Shown piece after piece: positions 8,935 to 16,246 of a DNA stretch of 64,000 nt. The translations under genes and the position numbers were made by a program. Under the pieces are notes generated by a model, which searched no databases, was not told the DNA's origin, and saw only the letters and a list, made by a program, of their open reading frames with translations. The stretch is from Shewanella sp. MR-4 (lineage in GTDB: Bacteria > Pseudomonadota > Gammaproteobacteria > Enterobacterales > Shewanellaceae). The stretch covers positions 4,585,001 to 4,649,000 of the forward strand of contig NC_008321.1 of assembly GCF_000014685.1 (NCBI RefSeq). Reading direction: 5' to 3'. Positions within the stretch are counted from its first letter, which is position 1. Every line of letters begins with the position of its first letter.

Positions 8935-10431
8935 ATGAATTCCCTCTCTTACATTTCATTGGCAATTTACTTTATTGCCATGCTCGCCATTGGTTTGTTC
9001 GCCTATCGCAAGTCGACCGATGATGTCTCTGGCTATATTTTGGGTGGCCGCCAAGTCAGCCCGCAAGTCACGGCTCTCTCGGCCGGTGCCTCGGATATGA
9101 GTGGCTGGATGCTGATGGGCCTTCCCGGCGCCATGTTTCTGGTGGGGTTTGAAACCCTCTACATTGCCCTCGGATTATTAATTGGTGCTCTAATTAATTA
9201 TTTGGTAGTTGCCCCCAAATTGCGGGTCTACACAGAAGTCGCCGATAACGCGCTGACTATCCCTGAGTTCTTCGCCAAACGCTTTGGTCAGGCCGATAAC
9301 AGCATCCGTATTATTGCCGCGGTGATCATAGTGATCTTTTTCACCCTCTATACCTCGGCAGGATTAGTCGCGGGCGGCAAGTTATTCGAATCTGCCTTTG
9401 GACTGAACTACGATATTGGCCTAGTCGTTACCTTAGCCGTAGTGGTGTCGTACACTCTGCTTGGGGGATTTTTAGCCGTCAGCCTCACCGACTTTGTACA
9501 GGGCTGCATTATGTTTGTCGCCTTGGTCTTAGTGCCTTTCGTGGCATATCAAGAATTTACCAGCGCAGATCGCATGATGAACTTTGCCTATCAGTCGATC
9601 CCGCATTTTACCGACGCGATGCAAAATGTGACCCTGCTTGGCTTAATCTCGAGCCTTTCTTGGGGACTTGGGTATTTCGGTCAGCCGCATATTATTGTGC
9701 GTTTTATGGCGATCCGTTCCGTCGCCGACATTAAAACCGCACGACGCATTGGCATCAGCTGGATGACAGTCACCATAATCGGCGCCTTAGCGACGGGCTT
9801 GGTCGGTATCGCCTACGCCAATAAATTTGGCATGAAGCTTTCGGATCCTGAAACCATCTTTATCGTGTTTTCAGAGTTACTGTTCCATCCCTTGGTTAGT
9901 GGCTTCCTGTTGGCAGCGATTTTGGCAGCGATTATGAGCACGATTTCATCGCAGTTATTGGTCTCGTCGAGTTCGCTCACCGAAGATATTTACCGCACCC
10001 TCTCAAAGAAAGACTCGAGCGAAAAAGAGATGGTGAAAATGGGCCGTTACGGGGTTGCAGGTGTTGCCATTGCCGCAACGCTGCTGGCACTCGACCGCTC
10101 GAACAGTATCCTCTCCCTCGTGAGTAATGCTTGGGCAGGATTTGGCGCCGCCTTCGGTCCGCTGGTGTTATTTAGTTTGTATAAAGCCAATCTCACCCAT
10201 AAAGCGGCGATTGCGGGGATTATTTCGGGCGCGCTTACGGTACTCTTTTGGATTTATGCCCCCGTGCTTGCCGATGGTAAGGCATTGAGTAGCTTAGTGT
10301 ATGAGATGATCCCTGGCTTTGTGGTCAGCAGCACAGTGATTTATCTGGTGAGCAAATTCGATAACGATCCTTGTCCTAAAACCACTAAGCAATTCCATCA
10401 GGCCGGTCGTGTATTGGCCGAGGAAAGCTAA
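8935..10431 (+). CDS. putP: sodium/proline symporter
   Basis: A 498-residue member of the sodium:solute symporter family, length close to E. coli PutP. It imports proline with sodium across the inner membrane. Hallmarks include the N-terminal span, the YILGGRQVSPQVTALSAGAS segment (sodium and proline site region of TM2) and the SGWMLMGLPGA that follows, TIPEFFAKRFG, and ISSQLLVSSSSLTEDIY (TM9 serines). About 13 membrane segments are expected. In a four-gene run: membrane peptide, 3 bp, putP, 9 bp, proB, then proA. Placement with proline synthesis rather than with putA suggests a role in accumulating proline (osmoprotection) rather than consuming it. Confidence 0.96.
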   Translation: MNSLSYISLAIYFIAMLAIGLFAYRKSTDDVSGYILGGRQVSPQVTALSAGASDMSGWMLMGLPGAMFLVGFETLYIALGLLIGALINYLVVAPKLRVYTEVADNALTIPEFFAKRFGQADNSIRIIAAVIIVIFFTLYTSAGLVAGGKLFESAFGLNYDIGLVVTLAVVVSYTLLGGFLAVSLTDFVQGCIMFVALVLVPFVAYQEFTSADRMMNFAYQSIPHFTDAMQNVTLLGLISSLSWGLGYFGQPHIIVRFMAIRSVADIKTARRIGISWMTVTIIGALATGLVGIAYANKFGMKLSDPETIFIVFSELLFHPLVSGFLLAAILAAIMSTISSQLLVSSSSLTEDIYRTLSKKDSSEKEMVKMGRYGVAGVAIAATLLALDRSNSILSLVSNAWAGFGAAFGPLVLFSLYKANLTHKAAIAGIISGALTVLFWIYAPVLADGKALSSLVYEMIPGFVVSSTVIYLVSKFDNDPCPKTTKQFHQAGRVLAEES

Positions 10432-10440
10432 GGAGGCGTT

Positions 10441-11547
10441 ATGACAGACTCTCCCCGTAAACGTATCGTCGTCAAAGTGGGGAGCGCCTTAATCGCGCCC
10501 CACAAGCAAGGTTGCAGTAGCCATTATCTCTTGGGTATCGCGCAGTTTATTACTTACTGTCGCGTCCAAGGTATCCAAGTGGTACTGGTTTCATCCGGTT
10601 CGGTTGCCGCAGGTTGGCATCATTTTGAGGGCCAAACTCAACCGAGTGTCACAGTGAAAAAGGCCATGGCAGCCGCGGGGCAGGCGGATATGATGGCGAC
10701 GTGGAATAAGCTATTTGATTTTCCTACCGCCCAACTGCTGCTGACCCATGGCGATTTACGTAATCGCGAGCGTTATATCAGTATTCGAGACACGATTTTT
10801 AGCCTGCTCGAACACGGTTTAATGCCGATCATCAATGAGAATGATGCCGTTACCGCCGACAAACTTAAGGTTGGCGATAACGATAATCTCTCGGCCATGG
10901 TGGCAGCAGCGGCCGATGCCGACACCTTAGTGATTTGCTCGGATGTGGATGGACTCTATGATCAAAATCCCCACGAACATCCCAATGCCAAGTTGATAAA
11001 GCAAGTCACTGAAATCAATGCCGATATCTATGCGATGGCGGGAGGCGCCAGCAGCGATGTTGGCACTGGAGGCATGCGCACTAAGATCCAAGCCGCCGAG
11101 AAAGCCATCTCCCACGGCATTGAGACCTTTATTATCAATGGCTTTAATGCCGACTCCTTTAGCCAACTGCTAAAGGGGCAAAATCCGGGCACCCTCTTTA
11201 CCCCCTACGAAAAACCGATGCAGGAGCATTTGCATTGGATGACCCACACCTCGCAAGCGCAGGGCGAAGTGATCGTCGAGGATGATTTTGACCTCGCACT
11301 CGATCAGCACAGCGAGCAATTAACCAGCGATGATGTGGTTGAAGTCAAAGGGGATTTCTCTGTGGGCGACACCATTCTGGTGCGTAAAGGCGATGGCACT
11401 AAGTTGGCGAAAGCCAAATCTAACTACAGCAGTTGCCTACTGAGTTTTATTACCGAGCAGGATGATCAGGCATTTGCCAGTGAATTCCAGCAAAAAACCG
11501 GCCCCATCATTTCCGATAAGAATATCGCCATTCTTAAATCCATTTGA
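10441..11547 (+). CDS. proB: glutamate 5-kinase with C-terminal PUA domain
   Basis: A 368-residue cytosolic enzyme that phosphorylates glutamate to gamma-glutamyl phosphate, the first and normally feedback-inhibited step of proline synthesis. The amino-acid-kinase domain shows VKVGSALI (residues 11-18), VSSGSVAAG, INENDAV, KVGDNDNLSA and GTGGMRTKIQAA; a PUA domain occupies roughly residues 275-368 as in E. coli ProB. Compared with E. coli by eye, Asp107 is kept (Asp105 here), but E. coli Ala117 is replaced by Ile115; a change at this alanine was reported to relieve proline inhibition in Serratia. AAGGAGGCGTT precedes the start. It follows putP by 9 bp and proA starts 11 bp after it. Confidence 0.95.
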   Translation: MTDSPRKRIVVKVGSALIAPHKQGCSSHYLLGIAQFITYCRVQGIQVVLVSSGSVAAGWHHFEGQTQPSVTVKKAMAAAGQADMMATWNKLFDFPTAQLLLTHGDLRNRERYISIRDTIFSLLEHGLMPIINENDAVTADKLKVGDNDNLSAMVAAAADADTLVICSDVDGLYDQNPHEHPNAKLIKQVTEINADIYAMAGGASSDVGTGGMRTKIQAAEKAISHGIETFIINGFNADSFSQLLKGQNPGTLFTPYEKPMQEHLHWMTHTSQAQGEVIVEDDFDLALDQHSEQLTSDDVVEVKGDFSVGDTILVRKGDGTKLAKAKSNYSSCLLSFITEQDDQAFASEFQQKTGPIISDKNIAILKSI

Positions 11548-11558
11548 GTGGAGAAACT

Positions 11559-12806
11559 ATGAGCCTAATTAAACAAATATCTGCCGATGCCGCCCATGCG
11601 GCCCACATACTCGCCCAACTCGATGAGTCGTTAAAAAACACCGTATTACTGGATATGGCGCGCTCATTACGGGAAAAAAGCTATGAGATCCAAAGTGCTA
11701 ACCTGATTGACGTCCACAGAGCCATACAAGACAACTTAAGCTCCGCTATGGTCGATCGCCTCACCCTTAACCAACATCGCATAGAGGCGATGGCACAAGG
11801 GATAGAAACCATCGCCGCCCTGCCCGATCCCGTTGGGCATGAGCGTTATATAGGAAAGCGACCAAACGGCTTGTCGATCAGTAAGATGCGTGTGCCACTC
11901 GGCGTGGTGTGTATGATTTATGAGGCGCGCCCGAATGTCACCGCCGATGCCGGCGCATTGTGCTTTAAATCCGGCAATGCGGTGATCCTACGTGGCGGTA
12001 AGGAAGCGCTACACACCAGTCAAGTGATCGCCAGTATTTTACAGGCGGTACTGACCGCCTATGGTTTACCTAAAGCACTTATCAGCGTGATCCCCGATCC
12101 TGACCGCGCCCTGATGCTCGAACTGATGCAGCAGCGGGAATTTATCGATGTGATCATACCCCGTGGTGGCGAAGGACTGATTAATTACGTCACTGAAAAC
12201 AGTAGCATTCCGGTTATTCAGCACTTTAAGGGCGTGTGCCATTTATATGTGGATAAAGACGCTAATCAAGATATCGCCTTGGATTTGCTGCTCAATGGTA
12301 AAACCCAACGCACAGGAGTGTGTAACGCCCTCGAGGGTTTGTTAGTGCATAAGGATATCGCGCCGCGATTCTTGCCCCGCGTCGCCAAGGCACTGGCCGA
12401 GCATCAAGTAAAAATCAATGCATGCCCTCCGGCCGCCGCGTATTTCGACGCTTGCACTTATATGGCAGAAGAAGATTTTGGCCAAGAATACTTGGACTTA
12501 GAAATCGCCATTCGCCAAGTCGACAGTTTTGAAGTCGCCACCCAACATATCGCTAAGTTTGGCAGCCACCATACCGAGGTGATTTGCACCGACAATGAAC
12601 TCACCGCCGCCCACTTTCAACGCGCAGTGGATGCCTCGGTCGTTATGGTGAATGCCTCATCACGCTTTTCCGATGGCAGTGAACTCGGCCTCGGCGCCGA
12701 AATCGGCATAGCCACCACTAAGCTACATGCCTACGGCCCCATGGGACTCGAAGCCTTAACCACTGAAAAATATCTGGTTTCAGGCACAGGACAGATTAGA
12801 GCTTAG
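11559..12806 (+). CDS. proA: glutamate-5-semialdehyde dehydrogenase (gamma-glutamyl phosphate reductase)
   Basis: A 415-residue NADPH-dependent enzyme that reduces gamma-glutamyl phosphate to glutamate semialdehyde, which cyclises towards proline. The catalytic cysteine is Cys255 in TQRTGVCNALEG. Other family marks are PLGVVCMIYEARPNVT, GNAVILRGGKEA, IIPRGGEGLI and the C-terminal GLGAEIGIAT with HAYGPMGLEALTT. ATG 11559 was chosen because GGAG lies 5 bp upstream; an in-frame start at 11544 would overlap proB. It is the last gene of the putP-proB-proA run and is followed by a strong terminator. Confidence 0.96.
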   Translation: MSLIKQISADAAHAAHILAQLDESLKNTVLLDMARSLREKSYEIQSANLIDVHRAIQDNLSSAMVDRLTLNQHRIEAMAQGIETIAALPDPVGHERYIGKRPNGLSISKMRVPLGVVCMIYEARPNVTADAGALCFKSGNAVILRGGKEALHTSQVIASILQAVLTAYGLPKALISVIPDPDRALMLELMQQREFIDVIIPRGGEGLINYVTENSSIPVIQHFKGVCHLYVDKDANQDIALDLLLNGKTQRTGVCNALEGLLVHKDIAPRFLPRVAKALAEHQVKINACPPAAAYFDACTYMAEEDFGQEYLDLEIAIRQVDSFEVATQHIAKFGSHHTEVICTDNELTAAHFQRAVDASVVMVNASSRFSDGSELGLGAEIGIATTKLHAYGPMGLEALTTEKYLVSGTGQIRA

Positions 12807-12839
12807 CGATTACTTAGACGATGTGATTAACTAAATAAT

Positions 12840-12874
12840 AAAGCCCCAAGGTATTCTCCCTTGGGGCTTTATTT
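12840..12874 (+). terminator. Rho-independent terminator of the putP-proBA operon
   Basis: AAAGCCCCAAGG and CCTTGGGGCTTT form a 12-bp perfect stem around a 7-nt loop (TATTCTC... region), followed by ATTT. It sits 34 bp after the proA stop. The A-rich left flank means it could also act on the minus-strand gene that ends at 12925. Confidence 0.85.
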
Positions 12875-12924
12875 ACTAAACAAAATTGCAAAAATTACCA
12901 CTCACATTCAGATAACAATTATTG

Positions 12925-13374
12925 TCATAAGCCTTCACTCAATAGAGTATCCATTTTCTTTTTAAGAAAATGTTCTAATAATTTCTGACTTCCATCAAAG
13001 ATCGCTTTGAAGGGAGCATCTTTTAGTTCTGACTTTATTTTTAAAAGTACTTCTTTATTGTTCAAAGCTTGAACAAAATCATGCCCTTTCTGAGTTAAGC
13101 GTATTTGAACAGAAGTTAGTGAAGCTCTACCACATCCACCAATAGTGATTCCAACGGATTTCAGACTATTAGCTTGCAGATCTCGATTACTAATCAGCCC
13201 GTTTTCAATAGCAATTTGTAGGTGAAACAAAAATTTTTCATCTAAAAAACCAGGTTTAGACACATTTTCAATTCCAACTCCTAACTTCGGGAAATGAGAT
13301 ATTTCAATATGCGCAGTATCCGCGGTTCGAAATAAGTTTAACATTTTTGTTAAATACTCAAGATCAGTAACCAA
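12925..13374 (-). CDS. AT-rich orphan gene, DUF2513-like hypothetical protein
   Basis: A 149-residue protein in a clearly more AT-rich stretch than its neighbours. The order of features, an N-terminal helix, HLQIAIENGLI in the middle, and IRLTQKGHDFVQALNN near residues 88-103, is the layout of DUF2513-type proteins, in which a RLTxxGHEF-like segment is the best conserved part; this is recognition by eye and tentative. No catalytic residue, membrane span or signal peptide is visible. A ribosome-binding site is only modest (GAGTGAAACTTGG upstream of ATG). Base composition and isolation between a terminator and a regulator suggest lateral acquisition; DUF2513 genes are often found in mobile regions. 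Confidence 0.65.
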   Translation of the reverse strand: MVTDLEYLTKMLNLFRTADTAHIEISHFPKLGVGIENVSKPGFLDEKFLFHLQIAIENGLISNRDLQANSLKSVGITIGGCGRASLTSVQIRLTQKGHDFVQALNNKEVLLKIKSELKDAPFKAIFDGSQKLLEHFLKKKMDTLLSEGL

Positions 13375-13433
13375 GTTTCACTCCTCGTTTAATGTTTAAT
13401 TGACTATCACTCTTTAGAACCATGCTGCTGCAT

Positions 13434-13680
13434 AATTGTGCCACTAAGCCACTGAATAAATCCCCTTCGGAAGCGATAGCTAATTTGGCAATGAGCACAA
13501 GGGGCTTTCAACTCCGTTGAGGGCGTCTTGGCTGCTGGTGTAAACAACAGCAAGGAGGATAGGACGAGCAGTCCTCCTTGGTCGACTCTTGATCAAAAAG
13601 CAGGGGTTGAAGACCCACGACCTTGATTCACCTCGGCCGTAAGGCCGCAAAACTCAACGTAAATCAAATAGTGATTTACG
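13434..13680. repeat. structured intergenic stretch with serial hairpins
   Basis: Part of the 301-bp gap 13375-13675. Reading left to right: CCCCTT (13462-13467) pairs with AAGGGG (13499-13504); GCTGCTG (13531-13537) nearly pairs with CAACAGC (13545-13551); CAAGGAGGA (13551-13559) pairs perfectly with TCCTCCTTG (13572-13580); CGGCC-GTAA-GGCCG is at 13634-13647; and CGTAAATCA (13658-13666) pairs perfectly with TGATTTACG (13672-13680), overlapping the stop codon of the regulator gene. No T-run follows on either strand, so these are not ordinary terminators. It could be a mobile-element remnant or a structured RNA; no known family was recognised. Confidence 0.5.
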
Positions 13681-15208
13681 CTGCCCCATCACACTGCGAT
13701 TTACCCGCTTGATAACAGCTGGGTTGCCGTGGGCAGACGGCGCCGCGGGAGCAGATAAGCCGGGCATCATTTTTAATACCGCGCTCAATCCAGTTGATAT
13801 TCAATATCTTAGCCACGCTTACTAGATCGCTTTTAATATGCTTGGGAATCGCGACTGATCCGCCGCCAGACACACAGGCGGCTTTTAAATCATGGGCGAT
13901 AGAGAGTGCATCCTTACCTTGGGCTTCAATGGCCGGATTTAAATCGATACCGGCACAAAGCACATGGGGGTTGCCCGCCGAGTCTTCGACCTTAATCGAC
14001 TCGCAGCAGTAAATCCGTGGTTCATTGCCCACATTTAAAATCGAAATTTGCGCCGATGTCCCAACTGAAGGTTCACTGATCATTCTAAACACCGCCCAGT
14101 GCTGACAAGGGTCTTCCACCAGCCGCATATTGCCCCAAGGCAGGGGAATGCCATTACCACGGTAAACGGCTTTGAGTTTGCCCGGCGCATAGGCATCAAA
14201 ATAATGCCAATGGGAATAAGGCGATACGACCGTCATCCGTCGCATGGCAACCGAAGCCGACACTTGCAGCTGTTTATGCACCTCAATTTCGTAACCGTGG
14301 CGGTCGAGCAATTGTCGATAGGGCACCTTAGGACATAACAGGGCTCCGGCAAAAAAGCTGGACTCGAAGTCGCGCCACGCATGCAAAATATCCTGCGCGT
14401 TCAGGGTATTAGACTGCATCGTCACTTCTTCATCCATCTCCAGTTTTCGGCCAGAAATCATCACACTCTTAAGCCCATCTTTGTTGTGTAACACACAATG
14501 GCCGATATGGGCGGCGAGATCGTACTTCAGTCGACTGGGGCGATTTTTAAGGACTTTATTGATGTAAATGGTGCTCGGCGGCTCGAAGAAGGAAGTCACT
14601 AACTGATGCGAGCTTACGCCGCGCTCGTCGATCACTTCCTGGGGCGTACTATCTATCCATTTGATTTTTAAGCCTACGCCCTTGGCAATATCCAGCATCT
14701 CCTCGAGGGATAAGGGCATGCGTTTTAACCCAACCTCTTCGGCGGCACGTTCAAGATCGGGGAAATGGTTTTGATGATGTTCCTGATGGGCGCGGATTAA
14801 TAAGTGGGCGAATTGTCGACCCGAGATCCCAGTCTGGGATAGCATTTCAGGGATGGCTATTTGCAAAATATCATTTGAAAACAAAAAGCTGGGTTCGAGC
14901 GCCATGCCGCTAATCCCACCTCGGCGGCCCTTGTCCGGCGTGATGGCACTTTCCTCAGGTACGTCGTCTAAAAACCAGTCAACATCCTTTTGAAAAACCG
15001 TGGCAATCACGGCCAACATTTCGGCACTCGGCACGCGTTTTCCACGCTCGATCATCGACAAATATGACACAGAGGGCGCACTGCCCGCATCGACGCGGAT
15101 GCAACGCGCAGATAAATCTTCCATGGTTAAATTGTTACGTTTCCGTAGGTTACGTATTTTTGTCCCTAGGAAATGTGACTTTCTCATCAAGCTCTGGTCA
15201 TTGCGCAT
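13676..15208 (-). CDS. XRE-family regulator with DUF3612/ScfR-like domain
   Basis: A 510-residue regulator. An XRE helix-turn-helix lies near residues 12-80 (GTKIRNLRKRNNLTMEDLSA, then SYLSMIERGKRVPS). A long C-terminal region matches my memory of DUF3612, related to the ScfR/RamB/PrpR group that senses short-chain acyl-CoA. An IrrE/ImmA-like middle has HIGHCVLHN near residue 245 but lacks HExxH. The C-terminus has four cysteines in CSRGAVCPRQPSCYQAGKSQC-like order (positions about 482-503), reminiscent of the iron-sulfur site of M. tuberculosis PrpR. Three 10-bp direct repeats lie immediately before the start codon, suggesting autoregulation. It diverges from the 187-residue gene at 15418, the obvious candidate target. 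Confidence 0.85.
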   Translation of the reverse strand: MRNDQSLMRKSHFLGTKIRNLRKRNNLTMEDLSARCIRVDAGSAPSVSYLSMIERGKRVPSAEMLAVIATVFQKDVDWFLDDVPEESAITPDKGRRGGISGMALEPSFLFSNDILQIAIPEMLSQTGISGRQFAHLLIRAHQEHHQNHFPDLERAAEEVGLKRMPLSLEEMLDIAKGVGLKIKWIDSTPQEVIDERGVSSHQLVTSFFEPPSTIYINKVLKNRPSRLKYDLAAHIGHCVLHNKDGLKSVMISGRKLEMDEEVTMQSNTLNAQDILHAWRDFESSFFAGALLCPKVPYRQLLDRHGYEIEVHKQLQVSASVAMRRMTVVSPYSHWHYFDAYAPGKLKAVYRGNGIPLPWGNMRLVEDPCQHWAVFRMISEPSVGTSAQISILNVGNEPRIYCCESIKVEDSAGNPHVLCAGIDLNPAIEAQGKDALSIAHDLKAACVSGGGSVAIPKHIKSDLVSVAKILNINWIERGIKNDARLICSRGAVCPRQPSCYQAGKSQCDGAA

Positions 15209-15209
15209 T

Positions 15210-15247
15210 TTGTAAAATTCACATTGTAAAATTTTTATTGTGAAATT
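15210..15247 (-). promoter_or_regulatory. three direct repeats, probable operator of the DUF3612 regulator
   Basis: TTGTAAAATT occurs at 15210-15219 and 15224-15233, and TTGTGAAATT at 15238-15247: three copies at an exact 14-bp period with 4-bp spacers. The nearest copy ends 2 bp from the regulator start codon (15208), so bound protein would block its promoter or translation start. Nothing else in the neighbourhood repeats like this. Confidence 0.6.
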
Positions 15248-15274
15248 GTAGCCAAAAAAAGACTAGACTACAAA

Positions 15275-15315
15275 TTAAGCAATCGAGGCAGGTTATCCAC
15301 CTGAACACTGCTTAA
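15275..15315. promoter_or_regulatory. nested inverted repeat in the divergent promoter region
   Basis: An outer TTAAGCA (15275-15281) pairs with TGCTTAA (15309-15315), and inside it CAGGT (15289-15293) pairs with ACCTG (15299-15303) around TATCC. It may be an operator for the gene at 15418 or a leader hairpin. No known motif was recognised. Confidence 0.35.
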
Positions 15316-15417
15316 CCATTAACTCTGTCGGACAAACCAAATTGAAGACAAACGTTGAACCATTAGAAGTGAAATCAAGGCCCTAATTTTTAATTTGAAT
15401 GTGTAGAGGATACAGCG

Positions 15418-15981
15418 ATGAATATGTCAATTATCAATAGCCACCAGATCCAACCGAATCTAAACAGCTTCATCGCAGAAGAAGTGCTTGCCGTCGCCCA
15501 AGTGAACGTGGCCGAGCATGAAAAACTAGCCCAGGCGAAGCAGTTCCTCGACCGTCATTTCCCACTGGATGCGGGTTCGCACCAGGATGTGATCAGCTAT
15601 GTGGTTTACTACCAACACCTGCTGGCATTTTTTGCCGACGGCAGCCACAGCGGATTACGCCAAACCAAGCAGTTTGTTGCCTTCAACGGCACTAAAGATG
15701 CGCCAAGCGCCATAGTGTTACAGGACCAAGGCTGCCATGTAGAGTTGTGTTTCGACCGCACTGGCATGATAGGCGCGCGGGATTTAGCGAATTTGGAAGA
15801 TGTGCAAATCGAAGCGCCCGTTGAGTTAGCCGCCGAACCCACAGAGACACGTAATACCACCTCGCGCCACTGGTTAAGCCTGTTACATGCAGGAATGCCA
15901 AGCGCTAACGATATTCAAGACAAGCTGTTTACCGCTAAAGATGGTGGCGACTACAGCCTGCAACGTATCGTGAATCTCTAA
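15418..15981 (+). CDS. conserved-looking protein of unknown function, partner of DUF3612 regulator
   Basis: A 187-residue soluble protein without signal peptide or membrane span. AGAGGA is 7 bp upstream of ATG 15418. The central part is well ordered and looks enzyme-like (VISYVVYYQHLLAFFADGSH, then FVAFNG, CHVEL), followed by an acidic segment (LEDVQIEAPVEL) and a C-terminal part with HWLSLLHAGMP. I do not recognise the family and see no classical catalytic motif. Because it diverges from a DUF3612/ScfR-like regulator, a role in short-chain acyl-CoA or glyoxylate-type metabolism is possible, but that is inference from neighbourhood. A strong terminator closes the gene. Confidence 0.7.
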   Translation: MNMSIINSHQIQPNLNSFIAEEVLAVAQVNVAEHEKLAQAKQFLDRHFPLDAGSHQDVISYVVYYQHLLAFFADGSHSGLRQTKQFVAFNGTKDAPSAIVLQDQGCHVELCFDRTGMIGARDLANLEDVQIEAPVELAAEPTETRNTTSRHWLSLLHAGMPSANDIQDKLFTAKDGGDYSLQRIVNL

Positions 15982-15998
15982 ATTCCGCGTATTTTCAC

Positions 15999-16030
15999 GG
16001 GAGAGCTGCCGTCGGCGGCTCTCCTTTTTT
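15999..16030 (+). terminator. Rho-independent terminator
   Basis: GGAGAGCTGCC and GGCGGCTCTCC form a stem with one G-T pair around GTC, followed by six T. It begins 18 bp after the stop codon of the 187-residue gene. Confidence 0.85.
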
Positions 16031-16106
16031 AGCTTCAAACCCACCTGCCCATTACGACTCAATAAAATTGACTTACAAAATAAATTAAATTGATTTTATT
16101 GAAGCT
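16031..16106. promoter_or_regulatory. inverted repeats upstream of the YeiH-type gene
   Basis: AGCTTCAA (16031-16038) is inverted as TTGAAGCT (16099-16106), and CAATAAAAT (16060-16068) as ATTTTATTG (16093-16101). A TATAAT hexamer is at 16119-16124 just downstream. The arrangement is compatible with an operator next to a promoter, but the arms are far apart and no protein is proposed. Confidence 0.3.
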
Positions 16107-16246
16107 GAACGCAATCGTTATAATGCCCGTCTTTGTCAGCGTCCCAATGCTTATTCGATTGGCTTATTCGAGTATCCATGCCTATGTGGATGGAGCTGAA
16201 AACCCAAGATTGGAACGATAACACTCAGTCGCAAACCTAAGGCGTT

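Noticed and set aside
10441..11547. The classical Asp107-to-Asn feedback-resistance change in ProB
   Set aside because: Counting along the E. coli sequence shows Asp107 aligns with Asp105 here and is unchanged; the Asn nearby corresponds to position 110.
13434..13680. Integron attC site or CRISPR repeat
   Set aside because: No GTTRRRY/RYYYAAC core and no regularly spaced repeats.
15291..15301. DnaA box (TTATCCACC) and possible origin
   Set aside because: Only a single imperfect box, no cluster and no AT-rich unwinding region.
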